From positions 3,348,001-3,412,000 of the forward strand of contig NZ_CP074149.1 of the NCBI RefSeq assembly GCF_019968765.1: DNA of 64,000 nt. Direction: 5' to 3'. Below the pieces are notes generated by a model. It did no database searches and was not told the DNA's origin. It saw nothing but the letters and a program-made list of their open reading frames with translations. Shown piece by piece: positions 52,425 through 62,728 of the stretch. The position numbers and the translations under genes are program-made. Position 1 is the first letter of the stretch. Each line of letters opens with the position of its first letter. Source of the stretch: Enterobacter sp. JBIWA008. Lineage in GTDB: Bacteria > Pseudomonadota > Gammaproteobacteria > Enterobacterales > Enterobacteriaceae.

Positions 52425-53510
52425 TTACCAGCGTGGAATGGTGGTCGTCACATCCGCATTCTGCGCGCGCTGGCGCAGGAAGTGATCCATCAGCACGATC
52501 GCCAGCATCGCTTCTGCGATCGGCACCGCGCGGATCCCCACGCACGGATCGTGACGTCCTTTGGTGATCATCTCAACTTCTTCGCCATCGCGGTTAATCG
52601 TGTGGCCCGGAACGGTGATGCTGGAGGTCGGCTTCAGCGCGATGTTGGCAACAATCTGCTGCCCGCTGCTGATACCGCCCAGGATGCCGCCCGCATGGTT
52701 GCTCTGGAAGCCCGCCTTCGTGATTTCGTCGCGGTTCTGACTGCCGCGAAGCTGAACCACGTCAAAGCCGTCGCCAATCTCTACGCCCTTCACCGCGTTG
52801 ATGCTCATCAGCGCGTGGGCAATGTCGGCGTCGAGACGGTCAAATACCGGCTCGCCCCAGCCGGCCGGGACGCCGTCGGCCACCACGGTGACTTTCGCCC
52901 CAATGGAGTCGCCCTCTTTTTTCAGGCCGCGCATCAGTTCGTCCAGCGCCTCCAACTTGTCAGCGTCGGCGCAGAAGAACGGGTTTTGCTCGACCTGATC
53001 CCAGTCTTTGATCGCCAGCGGAATGTCGCCCATCTGGGTCAGACAGCCGCGGATAACGATGCCAAATTTCTGCTGCAGGTATTTTTTTGCGATCGCCCCT
53101 GCCGCCACGCGCATCGCGGTTTCACGCGCGGAAGAACGCCCGCCGCCGCGATAGTCGCGGAAGCCGTATTTTTGTTCGTAGGTGTAGTCGGCGTGACCCG
53201 GACGGAAGACGTCTTTGATGGCGCCGTAGTCCTGGGAGCGCTGATCGGTGTTTTCGATCAGCAGACCAATGCTGGTCCCGGTGGTGCGGCCTTCAAAGAC
53301 GCCGGAGAGAATTTTTACCTGGTCCGGCTCGCGACGCTGCGTGGTGTAGCGAGAGGTGCCCGGGCGACGACGGTCGAGGTCGTGCTGTAAATCGGCTTCG
53401 GTCAGTTCGATGCCTGGCGGTACGCCATCAACGATACAGCCCAGCGCCAGCCCGTGCGACTCGCCAAAGGTGGTCACGCGGAATAACTGTCCAATACTGT
53501 TTCCTGCCAT
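52425..53510 (-). CDS. aroC: Chorismate synthase
   Basis: FMN-dependent last enzyme of the shikimate pathway, converting EPSP to chorismate. Signature [19 protein letters not shown] near 15-33, [14 protein letters not shown] and [19 protein letters not shown] near 115-145. 361 residues. Directly downstream of prmB with a 60-base gap. Confidence 0.97.
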   Translation of the reverse strand: MAGNSIGQLFRVTTFGESHGLALGCIVDGVPPGIELTEADLQHDLDRRRPGTSRYTTQRREPDQVKILSGVFEGRTTGTSIGLLIENTDQRSQDYGAIKDVFRPGHADYTYEQKYGFRDYRGGGRSSARETAMRVAAGAIAKKYLQQKFGIVIRGCLTQMGDIPLAIKDWDQVEQNPFFCADADKLEALDELMRGLKKEGDSIGAKVTVVADGVPAGWGEPVFDRLDADIAHALMSINAVKGVEIGDGFDVVQLRGSQNRDEITKAGFQSNHAGGILGGISSGQQIVANIALKPTSSITVPGHTINRDGEEVEMITKGRHDPCVGIRAVPIAEAMLAIVLMDHFLRQRAQNADVTTTIPRW

Positions 53511-53570
53511 CACGGCTCCGATGTTGTTGTTTGTGTTTGAGCGTTGTGAAACGGGCCGAAGCCCGCTGGA

Positions 53571-54503
53571 TTAATCTTTATAGATGCTGAAGTGTTCGCG
53601 CGCGTCGAGCAGCTGCGCTTTGGTCAGCATAAAGACGCCGTCACCGCCGTTGTCGAACTCAAGCCAGGTGAACGGCACATCCGGGTACTGCTCTATCAGA
53701 TGTACCATGCTGTTGCCCACTTCACAAATCAGAACGCCGTCGTCGGTCAGATAATCCGGCGCGCAGGCCAGAATACGGCGGGTCAGCTTCAGGCCGTCAG
53801 AGCCTGATGCCAGACCCAGCTCCGGCTCATGACGATATTCGTTCGGCAGATCGGACATGTCTTCCGCATCGACGTACGGCGGGTTGGTGACGATCAGATC
53901 GTACTGCAGCGTCGGCAGATCGCGGAACAGGTCAGAGCGAATTGGCGTGACGTGATGGATCAGGCCGTGCTCTTCAATGTTGTGCTCGGTCACGGCCAGC
54001 GCGTCGGTGGAGATATCGACGGCGTCCACTTCCGCTTCCGGGAAGGCATACGCGCAGGCGATGGCGATACAGCCGCTGCCGGTACACATATCCAGAATGT
54101 GCTGCGGCTGATGTTTAATCAGGCCTTCGAAATGGTTGTTGATCAGCTCGCCAATCGGCGAGCGCGGCACCAGCACGCGTTCATCGACATAGAACTCGTG
54201 GCCGCAGAACCAGGCTTTGTTGGTCAGGTAGGCGACCGGAATGCGTTCGTTTACGCGGCGGATCACGCGCTCAACGATGCGGTGTTTTTCGCTGGAGGTC
54301 AGGCGCGCGGTGCGCATGTCTTCAGGAATATCCAGCGGCAGGTAGAGAGACGGGAGCACCAGCTGCACCGCTTCATCCCACGGGTTATCGGTACCGTGAC
54401 CGTACCAGATATTGGCGGCGCTGAAGCGGCTAACCGACCAGCGCAACATGTCCTGTATGGTATGCAGCTCGTTTACTGCTTCATCGACAAATATTTTATC
54501 CAC
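53571..54503 (-). CDS. prmB: 50S ribosomal protein uL3 glutamine methyltransferase
   Basis: SAM-dependent N5-glutamine methyltransferase of L3. SAM loop [19 protein letters not shown] near 135-153 and the catalytic NPPY in [16 protein letters not shown] near 204-219. 310 residues. First gene of the prmB-aroC-mepA-yfcA-epmC-yfcL series. Confidence 0.96.
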   Translation of the reverse strand: MDKIFVDEAVNELHTIQDMLRWSVSRFSAANIWYGHGTDNPWDEAVQLVLPSLYLPLDIPEDMRTARLTSSEKHRIVERVIRRVNERIPVAYLTNKAWFCGHEFYVDERVLVPRSPIGELINNHFEGLIKHQPQHILDMCTGSGCIAIACAYAFPEAEVDAVDISTDALAVTEHNIEEHGLIHHVTPIRSDLFRDLPTLQYDLIVTNPPYVDAEDMSDLPNEYRHEPELGLASGSDGLKLTRRILACAPDYLTDDGVLICEVGNSMVHLIEQYPDVPFTWLEFDNGGDGVFMLTKAQLLDAREHFSIYKD

Positions 54504-54648
54504 TCTTTCCTCCAGGGCATGCTCGCATAATTTTCGGCGGCTAGTTTGCCATGAAGACGGCGATAAATCAGCAATGACGCGTCGCGCTTGAGGTTAAAAA
54601 ATGCGTTTAGTCGGGTACACTATCGGAAATACGAGATGAGAATGACGA

Positions 54649-55200
54649 ATGAAAAAGAAAACATCGCTCAGCGAGGAGGATCAGGCGCTCTTCCGTCAGC
54701 TAATGACCGGGACGCGTAAAATCACGCAGGACACCATCGTCCATCGCCCTCAGCGTAAAAAAATCAGCGAAGTACCGGTCAAGCGTCTTCTGCAAGAGCA
54801 GGCCGATAACAGCCACTATTTTTCAGATGAATTTCAGCCGCTGCTCAATACGCAGGGGGCTGTGAAGTACGTACGCGAAGACGTCAGCCATTTCGAGCTG
54901 AAAAAATTACGCCGCGGAGATTATTCGCCCGAGCTGTTTCTCGATCTGCACGGTTTAACGCAAATGCAGGCCAAACAGGAGCTGGGGGCGTTGATCGCCG
55001 CCTGTCGCCGTGAACATGTTTTCTGCGCCTGCGTGATGCACGGCCACGGTAAACATATCCTTAAGCAACAAACGCCGCTGTGGCTGGCTCAGCATCCACA
55101 CGTGATGGCTTTTCATCAGGCACCGAAAGAATATGGCGGAGATGCCGCATTGCTGGTGTTAATTGAAGTGGAAGAGTGGCAGCCGCCAGAGTTGCCCTGA
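54649..55200 (+). CDS. smrB: Ribosome rescue factor SmrB
   Basis: 183-residue protein with a C-terminal Smr domain that cleaves mRNA between collided ribosomes. The domain shows [19 protein letters not shown] near 103-121 and [17 protein letters not shown] near 145-161; the N-terminal extension binds the ribosome. Formerly yfcN. It faces sixA across 46 bases, with none of the E. coli yfc fimbrial genes in between. Confidence 0.94.
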   Translation: MKKKTSLSEEDQALFRQLMTGTRKITQDTIVHRPQRKKISEVPVKRLLQEQADNSHYFSDEFQPLLNTQGAVKYVREDVSHFELKKLRRGDYSPELFLDLHGLTQMQAKQELGALIAACRREHVFCACVMHGHGKHILKQQTPLWLAQHPHVMAFHQAPKEYGGDAALLVLIEVEEWQPPELP

Positions 55201-55246
55201 CAGAATGGCGGGTAGCACATTGCACCCCGCCATATCACACGTCACG

Positions 55247-55732
55247 TCAGATCGCTTTTGCCATCTTCAGGTTGCACGGACTCATTTGCCAGTTGAAGAC
55301 ACCTTTGCCCGTTTCATCGAGAGAAACATTAGCAATGGCGGATGTCGTGAACATCGGAGGGGTCTCGCCTGGGCACAGCTCAGATACCAGATAGCCGACC
55401 AGTGGCAGGTGGGAAATGACCAGCGCGGAAGCGACACCTTCATTGCATAGCGCCTGTAGATAAGCGCTGACAAGACCTACATCGCCACACGGGGTAAGTT
55501 CAGGGAGAACATCCACATTGGTCGGCAGGTTCATACACTCCCCTACCACCTCCAGCGTCTGTTCTGCACGCAGGAACGGACTCACCAGAACGCGTTCGAT
55601 GTCCACTTTTTGACCGTTAAGCCAGGTCGCCATCAGACGAGATTCGTCGCAGCCACAGACGGTCAAAGGACGTACCGAGTCACTGGCGGCATCGAGTGCC
55701 GCGTCGCCGTGACGCATGATAAAAACTTGCAT
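55247..55732 (-). CDS. sixA: Phosphohistidine phosphatase SixA
   Basis: 161-residue histidine-phosphatase-superfamily enzyme; in E. coli it dephosphorylates NPr of the nitrogen PTS. The catalytic motif is MRHGDAA with H8, and the second His lies in LVISHLPLVGYL near 106-110. Confidence 0.95.
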   Translation of the reverse strand: MQVFIMRHGDAALDAASDSVRPLTVCGCDESRLMATWLNGQKVDIERVLVSPFLRAEQTLEVVGECMNLPTNVDVLPELTPCGDVGLVSAYLQALCNEGVASALVISHLPLVGYLVSELCPGETPPMFTTSAIANVSLDETGKGVFNWQMSPCNLKMAKAI

Positions 55733-55941
55733 ATTGCACCGCTTTTGTTAACCAGAATCACCGGCGTTAACTACCCGCGATAAATGCTGAGAGGTAGAAA
55801 ACCCGATGGCCGGGCATTGTGCCTGATCCATTCGGTGAATGAAACGCTGTTTTTTACCTCAATGGCGTAAGTATAGTCAATCTCTGTTTACAAAATCGCC
55901 AAAACAGGTTCATTCACTTCAGGATTTACCCTTCTTTGACC

Positions 55942-58089
55942 TCAGCTTACAAGTACAGTTTCCCTTGCAGGCCAAAATGTCTGGCCGCGTTCCGCCATCT
56001 GCAATAATTCGTCACACGGTGTAAACCGTGGACCATACTGCGAAGCCAGACGTTGCAGGATAGCAACCACTTCACCCGTGCCGAGCGTATCCATGTAACG
56101 GAACGGGCCGCCAAGGAACGGCGGGAAACCAATGCCAAATACCGCGCCGATGTCACCATCACGTGCGCTCTTGATCACCTGTTCACCAAAGCAGCGCGCC
56201 GCTTCATTGAGCATCATCATCACGCAGCGCTCAGCACACTGAACGGCGGACAGTTTTCCCTGACCGGTGGTCGAAATAAGCCTATAAACCGAAGGGTCGA
56301 CCTGTTTCTTGCTTTTACGCCCTTTCGCGCCGTAAAGATAGAAACCGCGTTCATTTTTTCTGCCTTTGCGATCGTCCTTCAAAATCGCAGAAACAATGTT
56401 TGCAGGTGGGCTAAAACGATCGCCATAGGTAGCTTCCAGCACTGGTATAATTTTAGTGCCGGTATCTATTCCCACCTCATCCAAAAGTTGGATTGGCCCA
56501 ACGGGGAAACCAAACTTTACCAATGCCTCGTCGACGTGCTCGATTTTCTCACCTTCCGTCAGCAACCGCATTGCTTCATTAATGTAGGGAGCCAGAATGC
56601 GGTTAACGTAGAAACCTGCTTTGTCCGCTACCACAATAGGGGTTTTGCGCTGCTTTTTCGCCAGCTTCACCACGGTAGCGATAGTTTGCGGGCTGGTCGT
56701 GGCGTGAGGGATCACCTCTACCAGCGGCATTTTTTCGACCGGGCTAAAGAAGTGCAGTCCTATCACCTGCTCCGGGCGCGCGGCTTTCGCCGCAATATCG
56801 CCAATCGGTAATGACGACGTATTGGAGGCAAAAATGGTATGCGGGGCACAATGTTGCTCAACTTCTGCCACCATCTGCTGCTTAAGCGCCAGATCTTCAA
56901 ACACGGCTTCAATCACCAGATCGCGGTGCGCAAAACCGCTGTAATCCGTCGTACCGGAGATCATCGCCAGGGTTTTATCACGCTCGCTTGCCTTGATATG
57001 GCGGCGTTTGACCTTTTGATCAAGGTTCTGCCAGCTGTACTGCAGCGCGTGGTTGATCCCCTTAGGGTTAATGTCTTTGATTCGCACAGGCAATTTGCCT
57101 TTGCTGGCGGTAACAAAAGCGATACCGCCGCCCATGAGTCCCCCACCCAGTACGCCAACGGCACGCAGCGGCGCAGGCTCAGCCTCGCTGCCGGGATCTT
57201 TTTTCACGTCCGTGCTGGCGAAGAAGATGCTGCGCAGCGCCTGCGACTGCGGCGTCATCGCCAGTTCGCCAAAGGCTTTTGCCTCCGCGGCATAGCCGCT
57301 GCTGCTTCCCTGCGACAGCCCGGTCTCGATCACTTCCAGGATCCGCTTTGCCGCCGGGTAATTGCCTTTGGTTTTTTGTTCGGTCTTTTTGCCCACCATG
57401 CTGAACAGGAGCGTTCTCCCCAGCGGGCCGGCCAGCACGCGCTCACGTACCGGCAGAGGACGTTTTGCCTGACGACCTTTCAGCGCAAGCTCAACGGCGG
57501 CCTCCAGCAAAATGGACTGCGGCACGACGTCATCGACCAGACCGGCTTTCAGCGCCTGACGGGCACGCAGCTGTTTACCGGTTAAGATCATCTCCAGCGC
57601 CGTGCTGACGCCCACCAGGCGCGGCAGTCGTTGCGTTCCACCGGAGCCAGGCAGCAGGCCAAGCTGCACTTCCGGCAGACCCAGAATGGTTTTCGCATCG
57701 TCAGTACAAATCCGGCTGTGACAGGCCAGCGCCAGCTCAAGCCCACCGCCCAGACAGGCACCGTGAATCGCAGCGATGACCGGGATCGGCAGGCCGTTGA
57801 TTTCCGCCATTACCTGCTGGCCCTGACGCGCCAGCTCTTCGGCTTCCTGAGCACTTTGCGCCCGGGCAATCATGTTGATATCGGCCCCGGCGATAAAGTT
57901 ATCCGGCTTGGCTGAGATAAAGACCAGACCACGAATCGCTTTGTTGTCGCGGATCTGCTTTAGCATCGCGCGCACCTGAACACCAAATTCGGCCTTCAGG
58001 GTATTCATCTTTTCATCAGGCACATCAATAGTGATAACGGCCACGTTATCGAGGCGAACCGTCAGATTAAATGCAGATGGCATATCCAT
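55942..58089 (-). CDS. fadJ: Fatty acid oxidation complex subunit alpha, anaerobic (FadJ)
   Basis: Enoyl-CoA hydratase / 3-hydroxyacyl-CoA dehydrogenase / epimerase. The N-terminal crotonase domain has [18 protein letters not shown] near 109-126 and the NAD loop [21 protein letters not shown] begins near 312. 715 residues, matching the FadJ rather than the FadB group. The ATG overlaps the fadI stop by one base (TAATG). Confidence 0.96.
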   Translation of the reverse strand: MDMPSAFNLTVRLDNVAVITIDVPDEKMNTLKAEFGVQVRAMLKQIRDNKAIRGLVFISAKPDNFIAGADINMIARAQSAQEAEELARQGQQVMAEINGLPIPVIAAIHGACLGGGLELALACHSRICTDDAKTILGLPEVQLGLLPGSGGTQRLPRLVGVSTALEMILTGKQLRARQALKAGLVDDVVPQSILLEAAVELALKGRQAKRPLPVRERVLAGPLGRTLLFSMVGKKTEQKTKGNYPAAKRILEVIETGLSQGSSSGYAAEAKAFGELAMTPQSQALRSIFFASTDVKKDPGSEAEPAPLRAVGVLGGGLMGGGIAFVTASKGKLPVRIKDINPKGINHALQYSWQNLDQKVKRRHIKASERDKTLAMISGTTDYSGFAHRDLVIEAVFEDLALKQQMVAEVEQHCAPHTIFASNTSSLPIGDIAAKAARPEQVIGLHFFSPVEKMPLVEVIPHATTSPQTIATVVKLAKKQRKTPIVVADKAGFYVNRILAPYINEAMRLLTEGEKIEHVDEALVKFGFPVGPIQLLDEVGIDTGTKIIPVLEATYGDRFSPPANIVSAILKDDRKGRKNERGFYLYGAKGRKSKKQVDPSVYRLISTTGQGKLSAVQCAERCVMMMLNEAARCFGEQVIKSARDGDIGAVFGIGFPPFLGGPFRYMDTLGTGEVVAILQRLASQYGPRFTPCDELLQMAERGQTFWPARETVLVS

Positions 58090-59399
58090 TATTCAGCCTC
58101 CAGAACCATTGCTGCGCCAAGGCCACCCGCCGCACAGGCGGTTACAAGGCCAAACCCGCCGCCACGGCGACGGAGTTCATGTAATGTTTGCGTGATCATC
58201 CTCGCCCCTGTGGCGGCAAACGGATGACCGTAGGCGATAGAGCCGCCCAGCACGTTGAATTTACTCTGATCCACTTCGCCTGTGGCGTGGGCGCGGCCCA
58301 GAACATCCCGCGCGAAACGCTCGCTTGCCAGCAGCTGAACGTTTGCCAGGGTTTGCGCGGCAAACGCTTCGTGCATATCAATGAGGGTTAAATCAGCCAA
58401 CGTCAGCCCCGCGCGCTCCAGCGCCAGCGGCGTGGACCACGCGGGACCTAACAGCATGTCCTGCCAGACATCAATGGCGGTGAAGGCATAGCTGCGTAAA
58501 TAGCCCAGGGGAGTGATGCCCAGCTCCTTCGCGCGAGATTCGGTCATCAGGATCACGGCGGCGGCGCCATCGGTCAGCGGCGTACTGTTCGCCGCCGTCA
58601 CCGTGCCATGCTTGCGGTCAAACGCAGGGCGCAGCTTTGCGTAATCCGCCAGCGTCGAGGTGCCGCGAATATTGTTATCTTCCGCGAGCGGTTCACGGTA
58701 AGGCGGGATATAAGCCGTCATGACCTCGTCGGCCAGCTTGCCTTCCGACCAGGCTTTTGCCGCAAGCTGATGTGAACGATGCGCCAGGGCATCCTGCTGT
58801 TCGCGGGTGATGCCGTAGGTTTTTGCCATCTGCTCGGCGGTATCGCCCATGCGCAGGCCGGTGGAGTACTCCGCGACGGCAGGTGGCACGGGCATGAGGT
58901 CGCGCAGGCGTAAACGCGAGAAGAGCTTGAGTTTCTGACCCATCGTTCGGGCTTTATTGGCATCCACCAGGATGCGCGCCAGCTTTTTACTGACCCCAAT
59001 CGGCAGCACTGAAGAGGAGTCCGCCCCACCCGCAATCCCGGCGCGAATCGTGCCCGCCATCAGGCTTTCGGCGACGTTAGCCACGGCCTGGAAACTGGTT
59101 GCGCAGGCGCGGCTGACGCTGTAGGCATCGGTATGTACGTTCATCCCGGTACCGAGTACGATTTCACGCGCAATATTGGGGGCTTCAGGCATCTGCACAA
59201 CCTGGCCGAATACCAGCTGCTCGATGACCTCAGGCGGAATTTCGCTGCGAGCCAGCATCTCCCCCACTACCATTTTCCCCAGGTCGACGGCCGGTATGCC
59301 ATGAAACGCCGTTGCCTGACGCGCAAATGGCGTGCGCAATCCACTGACTATGGCAATGCGATCGCCCTGACGGGTAATAAGCGGTAATGCCTGACTCAT
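58089..59399 (-). CDS. fadI: 3-ketoacyl-CoA thiolase FadI
   Basis: Thiolase partner of FadJ. The acyl-accepting cysteine is C99 in [20 protein letters not shown]; the C-terminal [16 protein letters not shown] and [13 protein letters not shown] segments hold the other catalytic His and Cys. 436 residues. A FadR site lies 34 bases upstream. Confidence 0.97.
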   Translation of the reverse strand: MSQALPLITRQGDRIAIVSGLRTPFARQATAFHGIPAVDLGKMVVGEMLARSEIPPEVIEQLVFGQVVQMPEAPNIAREIVLGTGMNVHTDAYSVSRACATSFQAVANVAESLMAGTIRAGIAGGADSSSVLPIGVSKKLARILVDANKARTMGQKLKLFSRLRLRDLMPVPPAVAEYSTGLRMGDTAEQMAKTYGITREQQDALAHRSHQLAAKAWSEGKLADEVMTAYIPPYREPLAEDNNIRGTSTLADYAKLRPAFDRKHGTVTAANSTPLTDGAAAVILMTESRAKELGITPLGYLRSYAFTAIDVWQDMLLGPAWSTPLALERAGLTLADLTLIDMHEAFAAQTLANVQLLASERFARDVLGRAHATGEVDQSKFNVLGGSIAYGHPFAATGARMITQTLHELRRRGGGFGLVTACAAGGLGAAMVLEAE

Positions 59400-59432
59400 A
59401 ACACTCCCCTGTAAAAAATTTTCGCAAACATA

Positions 59433-59449
59433 AAGTGGTCTGACCTGAT
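59433..59449. promoter_or_regulatory. FadR operator of fadIJ
   Basis: AAGTGGTCTGACCTGAT fits the FadR consensus (TGGTCNGACNTG core intact). It overlaps the expected promoter, so FadR should repress fadIJ without long-chain acyl-CoA. Confidence 0.82.
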
Positions 59450-59550
59450 AATAGTCTTAACCATTTTTTTACATTCAGCCAATCGGGGAAACGAAAAAAT
59501 GCGAGCTAAAACACAGAGAAGAAAAAGAAAATGCCGGCGTGATAAAAGCA

Positions 59551-59578
59551 AAACGGTAACCCTGAGGTTACCGTTTTT
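59551..59578. terminator. Bidirectional-type terminator between yfcZ and fadI
   Basis: Arms AAACGGTAACC and GGTTACCGTTT with a short loop and a T run on the plus strand; the flanking A residues provide a weaker T run on the minus strand, where it would end yfcZ. Confidence 0.75.
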
Positions 59579-59587
59579 GATGTTTGC

Positions 59588-59609
59588 ACCTTCTCCCGTG
59601 GGAGAAGGT
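59588..59609. repeat. Small palindromic repeat, copy 3 (CCTTCTCCC variant)
   Basis: Perfect 10-base arms ACCTTCTCCC and GGGAGAAGGT with a 2-base centre, followed by TGGGATGAGGGC. A sequence variant of copies 1 and 2. Confidence 0.75.
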
Positions 59610-59636
59610 TGGGATGAGGGCACCAGGCCGCAGGAA

Positions 59637-59921
59637 TTAACGCAGGCCCAGCTGGAAAATCAGCGTTTCTGCTTCGCAGGCGAAGACAAAGTCGATGTCC
59701 AGCTTCACGCCGCCTTCCACTTCGGTAAAGGTAGACTTGATTTCACACGGATCGGATTCAACGTCACGCGCACGCTTGCTCAGCGCGGTCAGGGTCTCTT
59801 CCGCTTCGGCACGGTTGGTGAATACACGGCTGTAAGAGGCGGTGCAATCGGTGTTGTCCATGATGGTCCCAACATCCATACAGCAGCAAACCGGGGTTTC
59901 ATCAGCACTGCATTTACTCAT
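59637..59921 (-). CDS. yfcZ: YfcZ/YiiS family protein
   Basis: 94-residue conserved protein of unknown function with cysteines clustered near the N terminus (C4, and CCCMDVG at 12-18) and two more downstream; metal or redox chemistry is possible but unproven. It diverges from fadL. Confidence 0.9.
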   Translation of the reverse strand: MSKCSADETPVCCCMDVGTIMDNTDCTASYSRVFTNRAEAEETLTALSKRARDVESDPCEIKSTFTEVEGGVKLDIDFVFACEAETLIFQLGLR

Positions 59922-60167
59922 AGCTCAATTTCCTCTGTATTCGCGCAGCGCGCGAGATAGACACGATGCTGATATTTTACGCCCCGACGCGGGCTCCCTC
60001 CAGCCGTTAATGGCGCAAAAGGGGATAAGTGACCAATATCACACTAAAAAATGATCTAAAACAAAAATCCCCCTTTTGGGTGAATCGTGATGGTCACAAT
60101 TTTGCCAACCAGATCTCGTTTCAAGAAACATGTTTGAAAATATTAATAAACAAACTTGCAACATTCA

Positions 60168-60184
60168 GGCTGGTCAGACCTATA
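60168..60184. promoter_or_regulatory. FadR operator OL1 of fadL
   Basis: GGCTGGTCAGACCTATA carries the CTGGTCNGAC core of FadR and overlaps the -10 box. Confidence 0.8.
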
Positions 60185-60191
60185 CTCTGGC

Positions 60192-60208
60192 CACTGGTCT
60201 GATTTGTC
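60192..60208. promoter_or_regulatory. FadR operator OL2 of fadL
   Basis: CACTGGTCTGATTTGTC matches the FadR consensus and lies just downstream of the -10, where FadR blocks fadL transcription. E. coli fadL has the same tandem arrangement. Confidence 0.8.
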
Positions 60209-60293
60209 TGTCATACCTCAGACCCTACACTTCGCGCTCCTGTTACGGTATGTAACAATTATTGAATAAAAATAACTCAATGAGGTTATGGTC

Positions 60294-61616
60294 ATGAGCC
60301 AGAAAACCCTGTTCAACAAGACTGCGCTGGCAGTCGCAGTGGCACTCGTCTCCACTTCCGCCTGGTCAGCGGGCTTTCAGTTAAACGAATTTTCTTCCTC
60401 TGGCCTTGGCCGTGCGTATTCCGGGGAAGGCGCTATTGCTGATGATGCGGGTAACGCGAGTCGTAACCCCGCGTTGATCATGATGTTTGATCGTCCGACA
60501 TTCTCTGCCGGTGCAATTTTTGTCGATCCAGGTGTCGATATCTCGGGCCGTTCTCCGACAGGTGCCGATCTGAAATCGGATAACATTGCCCCAACGGCAT
60601 GGGTTCCAAACATGCACTTCGTGGCGCCGATTAACGACCAGTTCGGCTGGGGCGCATCCGTGACCTCTAATTACGGTTTAGCAACCGAGTTCAATAACGA
60701 CTATGCAGCTGGAGCGTTTGGCGGTAAAACCGACCTGGAAACCCTGAATCTGAACCTGAGCGGTGCTTACCGTCTGGATAATCACTGGAGTTTCGGCGTT
60801 GGCTTTGACGCTGTGTATGCAAAAGCCAAGATCGAACGTTACGCGGGCGACCTGGGCAAAGTCGTCGCTGGCTCAGGCGCACTTCCACCAGCCCTGGCAC
60901 AGCGTGTGGCTGGTATCCCAGCAGATACTCAGATCGCTTATCTGAAGGGCGATGAGTGGGGCTTTGGCTGGAACGCCGGTATCCTTTATGAACTCGATAA
61001 AAACAACCGTTACGGCTTAACCTACCGTTCAGAAGTAAAAATCGATTTTGATGGAGATTACAAAAGCAGCCTCCCTTCTGCTTATAACCAGATCCTCGGC
61101 AACTTCGGTCTGCCAATGGGAACCAATGGCCAAACCACTGGCGGCTCTCTGAGCCTGCACTTACCAGAAATGTGGGAATTGTCAGGTTATAACAAAGTGG
61201 CGCCACAGTGGGCAGTTCACTATAGCCTGACCTACACCAGCTGGAGTCAGTTCCAGGAGCTGAAGGCGACCAATAGCAACGGCGACACGCTCTTCTATAA
61301 AGATGAGAGCTTCCGCGATGCTTACCGCATCGCGCTGGGGACAACCTACTATATGGATGACAACTGGACATTCCGCACCGGTATTGCCTTCGATGATAGT
61401 CCGGTACCAGCAGACAAACGCTCTATCTCGATTCCGGATCAGGACCGCTTCTGGCTGAGCGCAGGTGCGACCTATGCATTCAACAAAGATGCCTCTATTG
61501 ATGCGGGCATCTCTTATATGCACGGTCAAAAAGTTAACTTCAAGGAAGGTCCGTATGAGTTCTCTTCCGAAGGTAAAGCCTGGCTGTACGGCATGAACTT
61601 CAACTACGCGTTCTAA
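60294..61616 (+). CDS. fadL: Long-chain fatty acid outer membrane channel FadL
   Basis: 14-stranded beta-barrel that takes up long-chain fatty acids; also a phage T2 receptor in E. coli. A 25-residue signal peptide precedes [36 protein letters not shown], the hatch domain. 440 residues; an extracellular loop near residues 195-215 differs from E. coli ([19 protein letters not shown]). TGAGG lies 8 bases before the ATG at 60294, so I prefer it over the ATG six bases upstream. Ends in NYAF, the typical C-terminal Phe of outer membrane proteins. Confidence 0.96.
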   Translation: MSQKTLFNKTALAVAVALVSTSAWSAGFQLNEFSSSGLGRAYSGEGAIADDAGNASRNPALIMMFDRPTFSAGAIFVDPGVDISGRSPTGADLKSDNIAPTAWVPNMHFVAPINDQFGWGASVTSNYGLATEFNNDYAAGAFGGKTDLETLNLNLSGAYRLDNHWSFGVGFDAVYAKAKIERYAGDLGKVVAGSGALPPALAQRVAGIPADTQIAYLKGDEWGFGWNAGILYELDKNNRYGLTYRSEVKIDFDGDYKSSLPSAYNQILGNFGLPMGTNGQTTGGSLSLHLPEMWELSGYNKVAPQWAVHYSLTYTSWSQFQELKATNSNGDTLFYKDESFRDAYRIALGTTYYMDDNWTFRTGIAFDDSPVPADKRSISIPDQDRFWLSAGATYAFNKDASIDAGISYMHGQKVNFKEGPYEFSSEGKAWLYGMNFNYAF

Positions 61617-61629
61617 TCGCGCAGGAATC

Positions 61630-61658
61630 AAAAAAGGTGAGCATTGCTCACCTTTTTT
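61630..61658. terminator. Bidirectional terminator between fadL and mlaA
   Basis: Arms AAAAAAGGTGAGCA and TGCTCACCTTTTTT form a compact hairpin with T runs in both directions. Confidence 0.9.
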
Positions 61659-61660
61659 AT

Positions 61661-62413
61661 TTACTCCGAATCGATATCTTTTAGTTCGTTTTCGATCGCC
61701 TTCGCGTTTGGATTCTCTTCCGGCTTCAGCTTGCCGCCGTTGGCAATAAAGTCATGATTCTGGAAGTACGCTTCACGCACCATAATATATGGATCAGAAG
61801 ACTGGCGCAGCAGACCATCAGAGTCGAGCAGTTGCGCGCGGGTTTCAATCCCTTCCACCGTCCATTTACCCACCGACAGCGGCCAGGTCAACCACGACAG
61901 AACCGGATACAGCGTATCCACCATATCGCCGCCATCATCACGCACGGTGAAGCTGCCATAGAACGGCAGATGAACGTAAGGGCCGTAACCGACACCATAA
62001 TGCCCCAGCGTACTACCAAAACGGTGCGGCTGTTCACGCTGCAGTTTCGGGTTCGCCATGCCTGCGACATCAATAAAGCCCCCCATCCCCAGAATGGAGT
62101 TCAGGAAGAAGCGGGTAAAGTGGACCATCCCCTGATACGGGTCGCCCTGCAGGAAGTAGTTCACCATTACCGCAGGTTCTTCAAGGTTGCTGGTAAAGTT
62201 ACTTAACCCGTTACGCGCTGGTTGTGGAACATAATCGCGCCATGCTACTGCCACCGGACGAACCACATACGGGTCCAGTACGTTGTAGTTGAAGCTATAC
62301 ATTGAGCGGTTAAATCCTTCGAGAGGATCGGAGCGTCCCGTTTGCTCACCGGAGCTGGCGCAGCCCACAAGCATCGTCGCGCCAAGCGCAAGCGCCGACA
62401 GCCGAAGTTTCAT
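61661..62413 (-). CDS. mlaA: Outer membrane lipoprotein MlaA (VacJ)
   Basis: Outer-membrane component of the Mla pathway, removing phospholipids from the outer leaflet with OmpC/F and passing them to MlaC. Lipobox LVGC with the lipidated C18; then DPLEGFNRSMYSFNYNVLDPYVVRPVA. 250 residues. The start is MKLRLSAL at 62413; a longer frame is not conserved. Convergent with fadL. Confidence 0.96.
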   Translation of the reverse strand: MKLRLSALALGATMLVGCASSGEQTGRSDPLEGFNRSMYSFNYNVLDPYVVRPVAVAWRDYVPQPARNGLSNFTSNLEEPAVMVNYFLQGDPYQGMVHFTRFFLNSILGMGGFIDVAGMANPKLQREQPHRFGSTLGHYGVGYGPYVHLPFYGSFTVRDDGGDMVDTLYPVLSWLTWPLSVGKWTVEGIETRAQLLDSDGLLRQSSDPYIMVREAYFQNHDFIANGGKLKPEENPNAKAIENELKDIDSE

Positions 62414-62728
62414 AAATATCTCCCTGTTCAGTATGGCTATCGTTGATTGCCATCCGTAACGGAGCCGTTGACGCTCCGTCTGTAAACGTGCAAGCGATTG
62501 TAACAGCACGTTTACCGATGTCTATGAGCACAATTACGGGCAGTAACCACCGTGACTCTGATCTCAGCATAGCCTGGCTTTTGGAATTCGTTTCGCTGCC
62601 AATTTTATAATGACTTTGAAAGAGATGTATCACCTTTGTTGTCATTGCCGCCAATTTAAGAGCATCCCCACAGGCATCCCGATAAAAGCCGCTACGCTTA
62701 ACAGAAAGATCAACCTCCGGGAGCAAAT
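62414..62728. other. mlaA-yfdC divergent intergenic region with two inverted repeats
   Basis: 315 bases, no gene. Inverted repeat ACGGAGC/GCTCCGT (62459-62479) and inverted repeat TAAACGTGC/GCACGTTTA (62483-62514) sit in tandem in the likely mlaA leader. A CTACGCTTA box at 62692-62700 resembles an extended -10 for yfdC. Confidence 0.5.
62483..62514. repeat. Inverted repeat upstream of mlaA
   Basis: Perfect 9-base arms TAAACGTGC and GCACGTTTA, spacer 14, directly after a 7-base-arm repeat at 62459-62479. Possible regulator site or leader structure. Confidence 0.5.

Larger units (their letters stand above)
59922..60293. promoter_or_regulatory. yfcZ-fadL divergent control region
   Basis: 372 bases without a gene. 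Seen are a CRP-like site at 60028-60043 (AGTGA-N6-TCACA), a promoter candidate for fadL (TTGCAA 60156-60161, TATACT 60181-60186, spacer 19) and two FadR sites (60168-60184 and 60192-60208). Confidence 0.7.

Noticed and set aside
52422..52545. Longer MepA frame starting upstream
   Set aside because: It reads into aroC and lacks homology; the start at 52422 gives a standard signal peptide.
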